This document shows, in pieces, positions 5,745 to 5,806 of a DNA stretch of 5,806 bases (positions are counted from its first letter, which is position 1; the number at the start of each line of letters is the position of its first letter). This stretch comes from CAYUST01 sp041908765 (GTDB lineage: Bacteria; Patescibacteriota; Gracilibacteria; Absconditabacterales; Absconditicoccaceae), in assembly GCA_041908765.1 (NCBI GenBank), contig JAYREU010000054.1, positions 1-5,806 on the forward strand. The letters are read 5' to 3'. The position numbers were made by a program, and so were the translations under genes. A model generated the notes under the pieces. It saw only the letters and a list, made by a program, of their open reading frames with translations. It had not been told where the DNA came from and made no database searches.

Positions 5745-5806
5745 AAAATGCTGAATTCTAGTCCAAAAAGAAACTGATAGTTATAGGTTGAGAGAAACTT
5801 CATAAA

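Larger units (their letters stand above)
5638..5806. other. intergenic region with divergent promoter-like elements, no gene seen
   Basis: This AT-rich stretch between the lipocalin-like gene and the window edge contains the overlapping promoter candidates on both strands. No open frame with a credible start and recognisable product was found on either strand under code 25. A 28-codon minus-strand frame from 5803 was judged to be chance. Confidence 0.6.

Noticed and set aside
5749..5781. Plus-strand ATG 5749 as the start of an edge gene
   Set aside because: The frame meets TAG after about ten codons even when UGA is read as Gly.
5718..5803. 28-codon minus-strand frame MKFLSTYNYQ at the right edge
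   Set aside because: It is short, overlaps the promoter candidates of both strands and has no recognisable feature.

Overview
The window reads as a piece of a Candidate Phyla Radiation genome that uses genetic code 25, in which UGA means glycine. This code is known from Gracilibacteria (BD1-5) and Absconditabacteria (SR1). Under the standard code six of the seven genes break into fragments. With UGA read as Gly each becomes one continuous, recognisable protein; 22 in-frame UGA codons were counted, and every gene ends in UAA or UAG. Base composition is moderate (roughly low-to-mid 40s % GC by eye, not computed), which leans towards Gracilibacteria, but that choice is inference.

Layout. (1) Positions 1-657, + strand: the 3' part of a CsoR/FrmR-type (DUF156) metal- or aldehyde-sensing repressor, then a four-helix membrane protein of unknown function 27 nt downstream. 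A hairpin at 687-714 with U-tracts on both sides ends this unit and the converging metK. (2) Positions 728-2010, - strand: metK (S-adenosylmethionine synthetase) behind a leader that folds as a SAM-I-type riboswitch, with a mutually exclusive antiterminator and an intrinsic terminator. This predicts feedback repression of SAM synthesis by SAM. (3) Positions 2126-4275, + strand: a DedA-family membrane protein, then a 499-residue lipoprotein with a charged helical half, a Pro/Thr/Gly-rich linker and a cysteine-rich C-terminal part. (4) Positions 4279-5637, - strand: a two-gene unit of a small membrane-anchored lipocalin-like protein and a TerC-family protein (predicted Mn2+ exporter). The TerC gene converges on the lipoprotein gene with only 3 nt between stop codons. 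(5) Positions 5638-5806: an intergenic region with overlapping divergent promoter-like sequences and no gene that can be supported.

No tRNA, rRNA, CRISPR array or mobile element was seen. Most products are envelope proteins: DedA, TerC, the lipoprotein, the anchored lipocalin-like protein and the four-helix protein. No start codon has a convincing Shine-Dalgarno sequence. The strongest items for follow-up are the code-25 reading, the complete SAM-I riboswitch in such a lineage, and the unrecognised Cys-rich lipoprotein.
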